From: Alternaria dauci
Lineage: Eukaryota; Ascomycota; Dothideomycetes; Pleosporales; Pleosporaceae
NCBI RefSeq assembly: GCF_042100115.1
Contig: NC_091273.1
Span: 3,534,001-3,598,000 of the forward strand
Length of the DNA: 64,000 nucleotides
Direction: 5' to 3'
In this document: positions 12,815 to 24,710 of the stretch, piece by piece
How positions within the stretch are numbered: the stretch's first letter is position 1
Layout: every line of letters starts with the position of its first letter
Notes under the pieces: model-generated
What the model saw: only the letters and a program-made list of their open reading frames with translations
Told to the model about the DNA's origin: nothing
Database searches by the model: none
Translations under genes and position numbers: made by a program

Positions 12815-15800
12815 CTACTTCTTCTTCGAGCCTCTCCCGCCCCTTGCACTCTTCTTCTTTCCCTTTGCGATATCGGCACCCCGGCGGCCACCGGCAATCA
12901 TAACTCGTACCTTGCTCACAGGCACGACGCCAACGACCTCGGTCTCTTTCCACCCTCGGATCAGCTCAATCTCCTTGGGCCAGATACGCTCTACGTCCTG
13001 GCTGTTCTTGTCGATTATCTTTGCATCCTTTCCGGCATGGTCCCAAATGGAGAGGACCTCCTTGACGGCTTTACCGCGTTTGGTGGAGCCAGGCTGGATC
13101 TTGGCTTTGTACTTGTAGGTGGAAAGAGCAGACCAGGGAGCACACACGGGGATGGCGGTGAGCAATTCGTCGTTTGGTAATGGTCGGCCTGTGAACGCGT
13201 CGAGGTTCTGCAGGTTTGTTTTGAGAACTTCATCGCCCTCGTCATCTTCTTCTGCGTTCTCCAGAGCGCGTAGACGAGCTTCTTCGGCAGCCTTGCCTGC
13301 AGCCTGCGCGCGTAGATGCTGGTCTCGACGCCGTTGCTTGTCAGCTAGCGCTTGCTCTTCTTTCTGACGCTTTTCCTGAGCGGCAGCTTCTGCAGCTTGC
13401 TGTCCAGATTTGGAACCCAAGAGGCGCATTGCCAACTCACGGTCCTCCTCGTCCTGTGCAGCGTATTTCGCGGCTTGCTTCTTTGCTTTCGCGCGCTTGC
13501 CTCGAGGTAGAGGAGCATTCTTTGGTTTCGTGCTCTGCGTTGTTACTGTACCAGGTGCCTTTGGAGGACTCTTTGCGCTGCCCTCTTCGTCGGAGGAACC
13601 CTCTTCTTGACCAGCACCGTCAGCTGCAGGCCCAGCGTCAGACGGCACCTGAGGTAGATCTTGGAGTTGGCCTTTCCTTGCTAGGCGACGTTCTCGTGCA
13701 GATAGTTGTCGCTTTCCAGTGGACTTGGAGGTCTTTTCGGTATCTGCTACAGATCCTGCGTCTTCTTGGGGTTCTTCATTTATAGCAGAGCCATTTCTGC
13801 CACCAGACATGGCATGCTCGTCGCCATCCTTGGCGGTGGCTGGCTCATCTTCCTCGTCCGAGTCGTCTCTCGCATCTGCTGTCCTGGACTGGAGGGGATT
13901 GCTTCTGGGCGCTGCAGCTTCAGATTCAGCGTCGCTCTCTTCAGTTTGTTCCATCTTTGCATCTGGAAAGTCGTCTTCCGAATCTGAGTTGATCTTTGCG
14001 TCTGGAAAGTCTTCCTCGTCGTCACTGTTATCAGTCTTGGACGCATCTGCGGCCTTTGAGTCACTCGCGGGCTCGTCAACCATCTCCGCGGCAGAGACTG
14101 CTGTCTCTTGCACGCGATGTTTGTGGTGGTTGGCCTTGCTTGAATCACTGATCTCGAACATGACAGCAAGACCTACGACCAGCTGAGCTGGTGGTAGAAA
14201 TTCCTTCTTGCCCTTGACGTTGAACATACCGGCCGGGAGGAACTCGCCCGTCTGTCCAGTCTTGCTGACTTGGTCGCTACGCACCCACCAAGCTGACATG
14301 ACAGCCTTTGAGTCCCATGCGTCAGATGTACAGATGCAGAGGTTGCCCGCTTGCGATAGTGTCGAAGGAGGGATGGGAGCATCTGGAGTGTCGGGCTTGT
14401 TCTTGATGATCATTGGCATCGCTCCTTTGACGTCTGCATGGACGTACACATCTCCCTTTCGCAAAAAGCGTCGGTAGATGATCTCGTTCTGCTGAGCATC
14501 CTTGCCTCCAAGGACCAAGTAGCCATCTGAAGAGATGAAGTATATGTATTTCTCGAACCACTGCTGCTTGCGCACTGGTCGTAGTACTTCTTTCTCTTGT
14601 TTCAAACCCTTCTTCAGGTCCTCTGCGACTTTCTTCTCATGGCTCTTCAACGCTCTGGTCGATGCTTGCAGGGTACGATCTTCTTTGTCGGCAGCTGTCT
14701 TCTTCTGGTCAAAGTATTCGGTCGAGTTCGCCCATGCGCTCAAAGCTAGGTCGATATCGATAGCAAGTTGAGGCCGAGCAGACACGGCCGTGGTAGGAGC
14801 CTTCTTTTTAGGTTTCTCGTCCTCGTCTTCTGTATCTTCACTAACAGAGCTTGTCTCGTTACCCTCGTCTTCCTCCTCTTGACCCTCTTCCCAGTTGGTC
14901 TCGTCTAGCAGTAGTGTGATGGTGTTCTCGTGCAGCTTGAGCGGTAATTTGATGAGTTGCGCGACGGCATTTCCAGAGTTTTGCTCACGCTCAATCAAGC
15001 GTGCGATATCGACCCAATCCATGCCTTGTCTGATCAATCCATTGACAGCTTCGGTAGCTTCGGTAACACGGTGCACGTTTGCTAATATCGCTTCTGCCTT
15101 CCGGAAGTTGAGATCCTGCACTTGCTGCAATCCACCGATTCTATCTTCATGTTCCTTGCGTGCCTTCTCTAGCTTCTTCTTCGCCTGTTGTTCGCGTTCT
15201 GTCAACTTGGACTCGAGCTTTTGTCCTTCTATCGAGGAGAAGAACTCGTCTACCGCCTTGTTGAAACCATCAAATTCCAAGAATGTGTAGTCGGAGTTTT
15301 CAAATTGGTGCGGACGGAAGGGGTGAAAATCATCGTAGAGAAGTTTGGACTTTTGAGAAGCCTCGTCATCGGCCGTAGATGCGGATGGGTTTGGCTTGGC
15401 TAGAATGTATCCCTTGATCTGGTCTGGCGATGAGACTTGTTCGGTGATTTCCCTTGCATTGCGGAGGATCTCTACGAGATTGTCGAGGAGACTTTCATCG
15501 GCGAGCACCTCCTCAGGCTTGAGGGTCGAATCGAAGTTTGCGATATGCAACGCATGGTCTACTAGCAAAGGGGGACATTCGGTAATGGAAACGGCCAGCG
15601 CCTTCCTCAAAGAGTCCTTGGCTGCTTTTTTCGCCTTCTTGCCTGTCGCTGCAGGCTGATCCTGTTGTTTGTCAACCGCCTTCTGCAGGCCCTGGCGCAC
15701 ACGCTCCTTTGTAAGCTCCGGGGCGCCGCCGTAGTTCTGCCGCAGGGTCAAGTTGTATTTCAGGCCAACCCTCAGTCTCTCGTGTTCCTCGCCTTCGTCG

Positions 15801-16319
15801 ACATTGCGCAACAGAGACAAGACGTTCAAGTCGGCATCTGTCAGCACAATGTTGCCGCCAGCGTAGAACTCCAAGTACAGCCTGTATAGTCCATCGGAAA
15901 ATTGGAATTCCAGGATGCGGTCGGTGCCAATCTGAGCAATCGAGGTGATTCGCCTTGTTTTCAGGTATTTGCGCAGCTTTGCGACAAAGCCGGAAGGCGC
16001 GGCGGCCGTGGTTCGCGCATATTCGGTAAGGTGGCAGCGGAAGCCGGAGTCGATGAGGAGCTGTTCGCGGTGGTCGGGCTTGTGGAACTTGATGAGGAAG
16101 ATTCTCTGTCCACGTGTCAGTAAGGGGACTAGACTGCGTGGACAGCAGGCAGGTCGATGCATACAGAGCTCAGGTCATAGACGTTGGTGACTCGCAGCGA
16201 GGTGAGTTTTGCGGACAGCTCATGGGCTATGACCTGTTCAATTGTTAGCAAGTCGTGTTCTGGGCGAACGGCTTGAAGGTACTCGCCTTGACGTCCAAGC
16301 TGGAAAACCTCTGCTTCAT
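12815..16319 (-). CDS. RQC2: Rqc2/NEMF/Tae2: ribosome quality-control factor
   Basis: Three exons, 16319-16287, 16233-16165 and 16105-12815, give 1130 aa. The N-terminus MKQRFSSLD continues as VIAHEL, then YDLSS joins RIFLIKF, matching NFACT-N. NFACT-R (about 548-690, starting WFEKYIYF) and a C-terminal NFACT-C domain (about 1010-1125) follow, with charged coiled coils and acidic Ser/Asp/Glu-rich stretches between them. Rqc2 binds obstructed 60S subunits carrying peptidyl-tRNA, recruits the Ltn1 ligase and elongates stalled chains with C-terminal Ala/Thr tails. D9 and the dipeptide D96-R97 correspond to yeast residues needed for tail synthesis, so the activity looks conserved. The first intron (53 bp) seems to use a GC donor (GCGAGT): a GT four bases downstream gives the wrong phase. 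The second intron is GT-AG. The neighbour upstream is coatomer zeta on the same strand. Confidence 0.93.
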
Positions 16320-16663
16320 GGTGATGTCGTGTGCAGAGTCTGTGGTTAGTGGGGTTGGCAACTGTTGGTGGGCTGCGGGCGATGACGAAGGTGCGCAAGT
16401 AGCGCGATTGCAAGGGTCATGGAAAATGGACGTGGTTCCTGGCCTAACGTTTCTTACTAACAGCCTCCTTCACACGTACGTAGAACAGATGACAAGGGTC
16501 TGTTGGAGGCGTCAGTAGAAGCAGGATATATTCATCGGATCTTTATCTTGTGCAGCGCGCTACCAACTCTACCATGCGCCACGTCCCGGGCCATGCCAGT
16601 CGCAATGCCAGATGCATCTTGTCCCAAACTCCAACAACGCCATGCCCAGCAAACAGAATGCGC
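16320..16663. other. Short intergenic region (RQC2 promoter)
   Basis: About 340 bp between the coatomer zeta stop and the Rqc2 start, both on the minus strand. It must contain the Rqc2 promoter. A stretch at about 16535-16580 resembles the 5' half of a tRNA on the minus strand but has no matching 3' half. Confidence 0.5.
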
Positions 16664-17471
16664 TTAGAGACCCTGCCGTATCCTCTCCGCAAGCTGTCTC
16701 TTGCCAAATTCCCATGCGTTCAAGAATCCTTGTTCCGAGAGGTCAATGTTCTTCATCGACGTCATGTCTTGAGCTGGGGGCTTGCTGACGCGCGAGGCCA
16801 CAATGACAGGGTCGGTTTCGAGGATAATACCGTCGTCTACGAGCTCGTCGACAGCGAGCGACTGCGCGTGTTAGCCAAAGCAAGCTGGGCAAATTGCGAC
16901 GGTTGGCACATACCACGAGGTCGTAGTTCTCGATGACGGTGCGCTTGTCGACCGAGTTCCTGCTAGGCGTTAGACAAGTCGGCGCGCTATGGACGACAAA
17001 CATACTTTAGGAGGATGTTGAGCGAGTCCCTCAATGCCAGGACGACACTAGACATGTGTTAACTCGACGTCGGCTACCTCGTGCTGCGCTGCGGCCGTAC
17101 CTGTACAGCAGAACCTCGTTCTCCTCGGCGCTTCCAACCACGTAGAGCATGACGTCCGACTCCATCTTGAAGACGATGACCTTGCCGTCATACAATATAA
17201 TGTCCGTCGTCTGCTTGGCCGTCTTCTCTGTGCAACGTGTCAGACGAATGGGCGGGCAGCTTCACGCAGACATGGTCTACACACCCAGCAGTCCCTTTTC
17301 AAAAGCCTTCTGGTCCTTGACCGTCTTGTATGCGATCTGGCCCGGGTAGTCGTTCTGGTGCCCGGCTGGCGGGTGCGGGTTCGAGTAGTACTTTGTGAGG
17401 ATGCGGGAGCCGTCGTCGATGGCGAGGACCAGGATGGCCTGCACGCTGAAGAGGGAAAGAGGGCGCGACAT
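16664..17471 (-). CDS. RET3: Coatomer subunit zeta (COPI)
   Basis: Five exons: 17471-17285, 17227-17101, 17047-17006, 16959-16914 and 16861-16664, all with GT-AG junctions that keep phase, give 199 aa. The product starts MSRPLSLFSVQ and runs through AILVLAIDDGSRI, DGKVIVFK, LYSVVLALRDSLN and SLAVDELVDDGIILE. This is the longin-like small-chain adaptor fold of coatomer zeta. It is part of the F-subcomplex of COPI, the coat for retrograde Golgi-to-ER vesicles. The length is normal for fungal zeta. Exons of 42 and 46 bp are unusually small and easy for gene finders to miss. The gene diverges from the mitochondrial PPR-like gene with only 227 bp between the two start codons, so the promoters are probably shared. 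Confidence 0.93.
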
Positions 17472-17698
17472 GGTGGAGCACGTGTCGAATTGTCTATGCA
17501 GGCGTCAATGGGGTCAGCTCTGGTGTTGACGCCGTGGGGTGGTTTTGGTTGATAGGTGTCTGCTTGCGGAGATGCGGCCAATCACGGAGGTCGTGCACCC
17601 TGGGCCTTAGCGCGCGCCGTCTGAACTTTTGCGCATATGCGACGACCAACTGCGGGCGCACCGCCGAAAACACTCAAGTCAGCATATCGCGACCGACG
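17472..17698. promoter_or_regulatory. Compact divergent promoter, coatomer zeta / mitochondrial factor
   Basis: Only 227 bp separate the coatomer zeta ATG (minus strand, 17471) from the ATG of the mitochondrial factor (plus strand, 17699). Both genes must be driven from here. No specific transcription-factor site is claimed. Confidence 0.6.
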
Positions 17699-20211
17699 AT
17701 GCACAAAGTATCGCGCACCTCACTCGCGTCTCTGGTCTGTCCGTCGGCCCCCTTCCTTGCGCCTCGCCTTCTTCGCACTGCAGCACCGGCTGCCGTGGCA
17801 TCGGCACAATGCCCGCCGTCTGCCCGCCTTCAGAGAGCGACGTACGCAACGGCACTCAGGGAGGGAGGCATTGCTAGAAAGATAGACCCGAAAGAGGGAA
17901 AATTCTCCATCAGGAAGGTCGATCACAAGAAAGGAAGATCAAAGGCGTTTTCTCGTCCGTCGCAGGAAGAACTCGAAGTAAGACCAACCATGTCCTCTGC
18001 GGGCTGCGCTCACAACACCAGACAGTCCGCATAGTCAAGAAGTTCCGAGAAGCCTGCGATGTCCGGAATGTCCAGGTAGTCATGGAGCTCTACCCCACGC
18101 TACTCGCAGCAAAGGCCTTGAACAGCTACGACACGCGACGCATCACCCAAGTCCTCCACGTGCGCATACGGAACGAATCCAGTCCAAGCAAGCGCGGCGA
18201 ACTCCTCCCTTTCATCCAGCAGATAGCGGACCATCTTCGTCAAGGCCTGCTCGACCCGCACCCCTACGCATTCGTCCACCTGTTTGGTATTTACAAGGAC
18301 GCTAAGCGCTTCGATGAGGGGTATGCACTCTGGCAATGGCTGGTCCAGCAAGACGAGCGCTATGTCTCGCAGGCTGCCTATGGCGCTGCAATAGAACTCA
18401 TGGCTTACGGAAGGCTCATGACTCTGCCGCAGTTGGAGGACTTGTACACTGACGGACTAAAGCGCTTCCCTGGTACCTTCGCTGAGTACCATCTCTCGCC
18501 TGACGCCATTGTGCCCGACCGGACCCAGCTTACTACAATCTTCGGTATTCCTACCATCCTGCTGCAGGGCATACTCACCGCACGCATACTGGCTCGTGAT
18601 TGGAAAAGGGCTTATCTGGCACTCGACACTGCACTCCGCATCTATCCCACACAGACCCCGCCGCGCTACTTTGAGCTCTTCATGACCGAGAGGCCCATAT
18701 CTGAGGGATACTCGGCTTTTATGCTAGCTTGCCGAGCTGGTATTGCTCTGAGGCCAACTCATGTTACTGCCCTCATTACCAAGCTGCGAGCTGCCATAGG
18801 GGCGACACAATCCATGGCTGATCGCGTCATGCTGCTCCGAGCCATTGCCAACGCAATATATGGCCACCTCGAGGCTGGGGGAAATCTCGAAAGCATTCAC
18901 GTCGGGTCCTTTTTCCGTGCTTTTGAAATGTTACTGCCAGAACTCATCGCCGGCGAAGATTATGTTGGAGAAGCAGCAGAGATGCGCAATATCCTGGTAG
19001 TCACAGCACACGAGATGATGTCGGAACTGATTCAAGCTGGCATGTCGCCCGAACTTCAACCATTTGAGGCTCTCATCTCGATATCAGGCAGACTACGCGT
19101 CCCAAGTTTGCTGAGTACCACCCTTCAAGACATCGAAGCGGCAGGTCTCAAGTTCGGGCCAATTGGAAAACGGACAGTCATCGCCGCGGCCGGGTTACTG
19201 CAGGACAAGAAATTGATTGAGCAGTACTGGTCGCTTGTTGTGTCGGATGCAGAAAAGAACAGTGCACATATACCATTTGAAGATTGGATTACTCTCACCA
19301 AGGCGTGCAGACGAGCCCAACATGGTGACTACCTCCGAAATCAAATCTTGAGCCTGCCGCATGCCATCAACGAAAATACTGAGCGCTTCATTATTCAACA
19401 AATCGACATGCAAGAAACCCCATCCGCAATGCAAGACGTATACCAATACATGAGCGTCAAGGACCTGACCACAGAGCTGGAAACACTCAAGACTCAGATG
19501 AAAGACATTGAAGCCGTTGTCATGTCTGGACAACCACTTAATCTCCGTGCATCTCCATTGTACATGCACTTGGACCCTCAACACCCTTCTCTGGGCCGTG
19601 AAGAGGATCTACGATCGGTATACGACGAGCTCACTACCGACCCACACCAACCGCCTCCACCTCCAGCCACACCCGACTCACCAGTTCAGCCCGCAGTGAG
19701 CTCAACCGGCATACCCCTAGATGAACTCCGATTCCAAAACTGGGTCACCATCCATGAAATGATGGACACCGCTTCCGACTACGAATCTGATCTTCAGCGT
19801 GCCGTCGACGCCGCCATCAAAGCTGGCACCCCGCTAAAAGGCAGACCAGAGCTTTTGCGTTTGCGCAAAGAGGCCACCACACCGCGATCTCGTGCCGGTC
19901 TGGGCTTGAAGATCAAAGAGCTCAGAGCGAGTTGCCCCGAAGACGTAAGTATATTCAGAAAGATTGCCTCCGAAGATACTTACAAGACAAGTGGGCCAAA
20001 AATTAGTAAGCACGTTGCTAAGAATGCGGGAGAAACGCTCGTAGCGTCAGAGAGGGTAGAGATGAGGATCAGAAAGTATGTTGGATTGCAATCGTCTCAT
20101 GACGCCCCTGCCAATTTGATACGTCGGGGTAAGTCAGACGGAAAGGCTAAGGAGGTACCAAAGGAGGTGGATGCTGCCGAGGATGGTCTGACTTTGGCGA
20201 AAGAGGCATAA
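17699..20211 (+). CDS. Mitochondrial PPR/helical-repeat protein, ATPase-expression type
   Basis: Exon 1 17699-17977 and exon 2 18022-20211, with a 44-bp intron (donor GTAAGA, acceptor CCAG, phase 0), give about 822 aa. The first ~55 residues are rich in Ala, Arg and Ser with few acidic residues, as in a mitochondrial presequence. The rest is a long helical protein. The stretch from VKKFREACDVRNVQVVMELYP onward has the spacing of helix-turn-helix repeats, followed by segments of the form LFGIYKDAKRFDEGYALWQWL, which look like pentatricopeptide units. Such fungal proteins act in maturation or translation of mitochondrial mRNAs. The arrangement recalls the Aep2/ATP13 mitochondrial ATPase-expression family, but I cannot confirm which RNA it serves. 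The last ~200 residues are charged with a Pro-rich linker near residue 640. Confidence 0.7.
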
Positions 20212-21333
20212 TTTGTCCTTTCGGAAGCGATTTGTTTCTCAACCGCAATGATCGGTTGTTTATCTAGACGCCTGCAAGGTGTATGTGTCTGCCCGAAGTC
20301 AGAAGCGTACATAGACAGTGATCAGATTTTCAGGGTCTGCATAGTAGATACTGTACATTACATGTATGTTTATATATCGTCAGGATGTTTTACTGAATCT
20401 TGAAGATGAGGTAAATGGCTGTCTACTTCATATATACTGATGGATACGACAACATGTCGCCGAGAATCACGCCGAAGACACCCCATCGCAACTATTTCCA
20501 TATTGATATAAAACTGATCCATCATCACACACGTCCCATCACGTTACATACTTCTCTTTGTCAGGCAGAATAGTCAAGGCATGACAACATGAACATCTTT
20601 CAACACCCTGTATCCCGACATTCGCCGACTGCATTTCACCTCACTACACGTCGCCTCACCTTTCTCGGAACATTTCCCCCGGCGGATTATTCCGCTCGGT
20701 ATCCGAGGCAACATTTGGTCCGAGGATGATTGTGCGGCCGTATCGGATTACCTTCATGTCTGGATGGCAATAAACTAGACCAACTCGTGAGTCATGTTGG
20801 CTGACGGGACTATGTTGGCTGATGACGTGGGAGTGGGATGAAACTACACGGTAGCGTGGAGGTACCCAGGAGCTAGTTACGCTGGAACAAAGTCGCGGTG
20901 TAAAGGCCACACGGAGTTGGTTCTATCATCGTCATAGACCCATTTCAATCACTTGCGGGTGGAATTAGATGCGTGAGTGTGAAAGTTGAGTGGTTTGATG
21001 CATATCTCGTTACCAAATACCAGGATATTGCCAGCCTCGCGGCTACAAAGCCGTCTGACCAGGTAGAAAGTCCAAATCTAAATCCAAGAAACAAGGAAAC
21101 AAAGAGTAAAACAGTCAAGTCGACAGGGGAATATGAAGTCAAGGAGAAAAGGCTCAAGACAATAAAATGTCGAGAAATGAAGAAAACTCAGGCGCACGCA
21201 GCGGTCAACGCGCAAAACCAAAAAAAGGGGCCCAATATCAATATACAATCCCTCAAAAAATGTCAAACGCCACATCAAGTAACCAAACCCGCTCAAGCGC
21301 AAACAAAGTAACGATAAGAGAAAGAAGGCGACT
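20212..21333. other. Intergenic region, nothing recognised
   Basis: About 1.1 kb between the 3' ends of the mitochondrial factor (plus) and the small 74-aa gene (minus), so it should hold two 3' UTRs. It includes an A-rich segment near 21060-21310. I see no gene. Confidence 0.5.
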
Positions 21334-21558
21334 CTAGTTGGAGCCCGAGCTACCCCTCCGGCTATCGGCTGGCGTAATGGGGAAGCAGAAGTCGACTGGT
21401 GATGGCGGTGGAGCCGGGGTTTCGTTTGCATCCGAGGAGCGCGAGGTCAAGCCCGAAGATGCTTTGAACGCCGCGCTGACATCGTGGCCGAGCGTCGAGT
21501 TTGTGAAGATGGAGAGACGCTGGCGGGGGTTGAAAGCGGAGGCTGCTGAGGCGGGCAT
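21334..21558 (-). CDS. Small Ser/Pro-rich hypothetical protein (74 aa)
   Basis: A single-exon frame of 74 codons. The sequence runs from MPASAASAFNPRQRLSIFTN through a Pro-rich segment (PAPPPSPVDF) to a basic/Ser tail SRRGSSGSN. It reads like a genuine small, partly disordered fungal protein rather than chance translation. The region upstream on the minus strand (about 21560-21700) is rich in C and A with few G, like a typical fungal mRNA leader, and the start context is ATCAAAATGCC. No function is known. It could belong to the many small stress- or growth-related proteins of filamentous ascomycetes, but nothing here proves that. Confidence 0.55.
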   Translation of the reverse strand: MPASAASAFNPRQRLSIFTNSTLGHDVSAAFKASSGLTSRSSDANETPAPPPSPVDFCFPITPADSRRGSSGSN

Positions 21559-24500
21559 TTTGATAGATTGTTTGTTTGTGTGTGGTTGATTTGTACTTGA
21601 CAGAGTGTGTACTTGGTACGTAGTTGACGATGAGTCTTGTAGGTATGATGAGGTGATTGACTGGAAAAGGTGGAGAGTGTGTCCGGGACAGGTCGATTAA
21701 GTAGCTGCAACGGGAGCGGGACAGAATGTGCGGGCCGGAGTTATTGATGCGCTGGTGTGATGGAGGGTAAGATCTCGTTCTTCGGGGAAAGGCGCGGAAG
21801 ATAAGTAATGTGTTGTCTCGGGCTGTGACAACGAACAAAACTCGGGCTGACTCGGTAATAGGTCTGAGGGGTTGGCCTAAGGAAGGGGTGAGTCAGATTT
21901 TAATATCAAGGAAGAATGCGCTGGGGTTGTTGCGACAGGGCTGAAGTGTGTGGTCGTGCGTTGGCATACAGGGCCACCAGAAATGACGGAGCCCCGGAAT
22001 TGACGTGCTCGGGTATGGGGAAGACGGTTGCGTAAGGGGCTGACTTACTTTTTGGGACGTGGGTGCCAACGAGCGAGGCGTGTAACACAAGTGAGGTGTT
22101 GCGAGAGGCTTGTGTATGCTTCAGTGTAGACAGGGTGTTTGAAGGAAGCAAAGAAGCTCAAGGTAGAAGTGGTTTTTTTTAAATGTCAAGTAGACGATGA
22201 CGTGTTCAAGGGATGAGTCTTGAGCTAAAGCTGGGCCGTACTTTGCAATGTGTGGTAACTGGCGACGCCGCGTCGAAGGGGGCGCTTGTCTTATACCACA
22301 GTACAAGTGCAGAGTACCGACAAAGATCGCTATTCACCGCCCAAAAGACAACCCTGACTCGCATCATTAGCCAGGGTTGTAACGGAATCTCGGAAGGGCC
22401 ATACGTTTTGAGCCAAAAGCAAAAGTATAATCAGCAATCAAATGCACGCGGCCACGGGGAAGCGGACGGTTGCAACTCCTTGTTGCGCGACCATCGTTGC
22501 ACCTGGATGGTGCAGAGTCCACCCCACGCCCTGATCCTGTTCCAGAGTCGCAGAATCAAGGCTGCTCTGGGGCGTCCTGTCATCATTGACGTGTCTGGGA
22601 TGCTTCTCTCGAAGCGAGGATGCCTGCGACAAACAAGGCGCACAAGCCCGTTCCGCAGTGTCCCACGCATCCCTCTCTCTCCGAAGCCCTGCTGGTGAGG
22701 AAGGATGATACCTATCGCAGACGGCCCGAACAAGCAAACCAATACAGTACAGTACACCGCGGCGGTCCGCGGGTAGAAGCCGACAAGCGGATGACGTGGG
22801 CGAGCAAGTCATCACTGTGTCCTCTGGGTGGCTGTCGCTCGCAAGCAAGGCATCATCGAAGCCGGACCGACCAAGTCAATTCTCTGACCGCTCCTCTGAT
22901 ATGCATAGGGTATGCATATCCCACGCGAGGCTTGCGGCAGAGCAAGATGGGGTAAGTGGAGCTCCGGGCTGCATTCCCCGGATACCAGCAGGCTGGGATT
23001 TGCCCACTCGAAAAAGGAAGACGAGGCGTCTGGAACTCTGCCTAAGCAGTTTGGCTCCACCTTGATCATCGCATTCATGCTCCCTTCCTTGATGCCCATC
23101 CAGGTACCGCCGCACAGCACTCGCAACGGCTTTTTGTACCGCCTGTCATCGACTCATACACCTTGCATGCAGTGCGGACAAACCCAGATAGGCAAGCCGT
23201 GTTGGGTTGCGACACGGGAATAATTTCTGCGACGTTTGCCCAGGCTGGAATGAGACTTGCTGCGATAGGGCTTCGAGAACGCTGCTGGAAGGAAACTCGA
23301 GCCGAGGAGTGTCACGGCCAATGCATTATTGACGTTAGCGCCATCGTTCCGCCCCTATTTTACCGGTTCAAATTACGGCAGAAGAGTGACATCTCAGACC
23401 TCCTTCTGTCTTGCGTTCTGGCCGCTTTGGCATGGCTGATCTAAGTTGTTGTCGCCATCGTCGAAGAAGCGCAGATCGAAGTGTTCGGCGCCGCAAACAT
23501 TTTCGTTGCAGCATTATGCCGGTCGCGATCAGATCTCGATGCGAGGCGCAGGCAGCAGATTCTTCACCTCCGCGCCATCCGAACGAGAACTCCATGCTGG
23601 CCATGAAAACAGCGAAAGCATTCTGTTACCGGTCGACTACTCGTGGCGCAAACCTTGCTCTGGTTACTTTTGTCTAGCGATAGCCTGAGCCAAGCTCACC
23701 TGTCATCACATCATCTCATCTAGTCCAGACGTCGAATGGGAAGCTATGGGGTCGTACGTTAGACGCGAGCTAAGCGTAACCTCAACGTCGTTTCGTCTTT
23801 GGTAAGACGACGTAACCTTCTTCCTAGTAACCTCCGACGTCTTTCGCCCAAGCCTCATCCACGCAGCCCGCTTCCCCCGGGCTGGCGTATAGCCTGATCT
23901 GGGGAAGTTGATCCCCGCTCTTGCGTTAGGGTTCCTGTCGGCACAAACATCCCCCCCAACCATGGTGTGCAACGTTCCTCACCTCGACCACGGGGAGTAA
24001 GTTGTACGATGCGGCGCGGTGGTCCGCCCATGTCAATTCGTGTCGCATCGGAATCCGGGTTGTGCCGTTAGCAAGATAGTGTTTTCTAGGTGCTTGTGTC
24101 GCGTCTCGATCGTATGCAACCTTCCGACGACAATCTACGCGTTATCTGACCGACTCTTGACAGGCTTTCACCGCAACTTGGCAATACAGCGATGAAAGGC
24201 TAAGAGTAAGCGGGGAAGGTTGCATCGAGGCTTTGAGGAGAAAGAGGGGGAAATCCGCGTCTCTAGGCGCGCCTGCTCTGTATGAGTTATGGCAGCTGTA
24301 GGGGGCGACAACTCCTACTACCACCATCACATGTGATTTCCCAGACATACTGAGATGTTTGTTGCAAAACGCTGAAAGAAGACGGCTGTCATGTTTGTCA
24401 TGGCGGAAGACATCAGGCAGGCACATGTTGCTTTGCGCGATCAACTTGGCGATATGTTCCCCATTGCGGATACATGCTCATGTTCTTGGGGTGATGGGCG

Positions 24501-24710
24501 TCGTGATGCTGTCTGCAGCGGTATGAGTGCGCTCGCTTGACGCCCGTTTGCTGTCGCGGGCTGCGAAAATTTCCTCTCACCAGCGATCTATCACGAAATT
24601 CCATATTCTTCCCCCTGCCCATCTATACAACCGCACAGTCTTTGTCGAATCTGCCCAAAGCTCTACCTTTCATTTTTCAGGCATAGTATTACTATCGCCA
24701 GTCGCCACAC
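21559..24710. other. Long intergenic region, nothing recognised
   Basis: About 3.1 kb between the divergent starts of the small 74-aa gene and the broken gene at 24711. Overlapping open frames on both strands (for example 22213-22698 plus and 22438-22848 minus) carry no recognisable motif. A short GTACA-type run (ACAGTACAGTACA) occurs near 22743. Confidence 0.5.

Noticed and set aside
16530..16600. tRNA-like 5' half on the minus strand (GGTAGAGTTGGTAGCGCGC)
   Set aside because: No matching acceptor stem, anticodon stem or TPsiC arm in the next 70 bases.
21362..21838. 158-codon minus-strand frame overlapping the 74-aa gene
   Set aside because: His/Ser/Thr-rich translation of the leader and coding region of the small gene in another frame.
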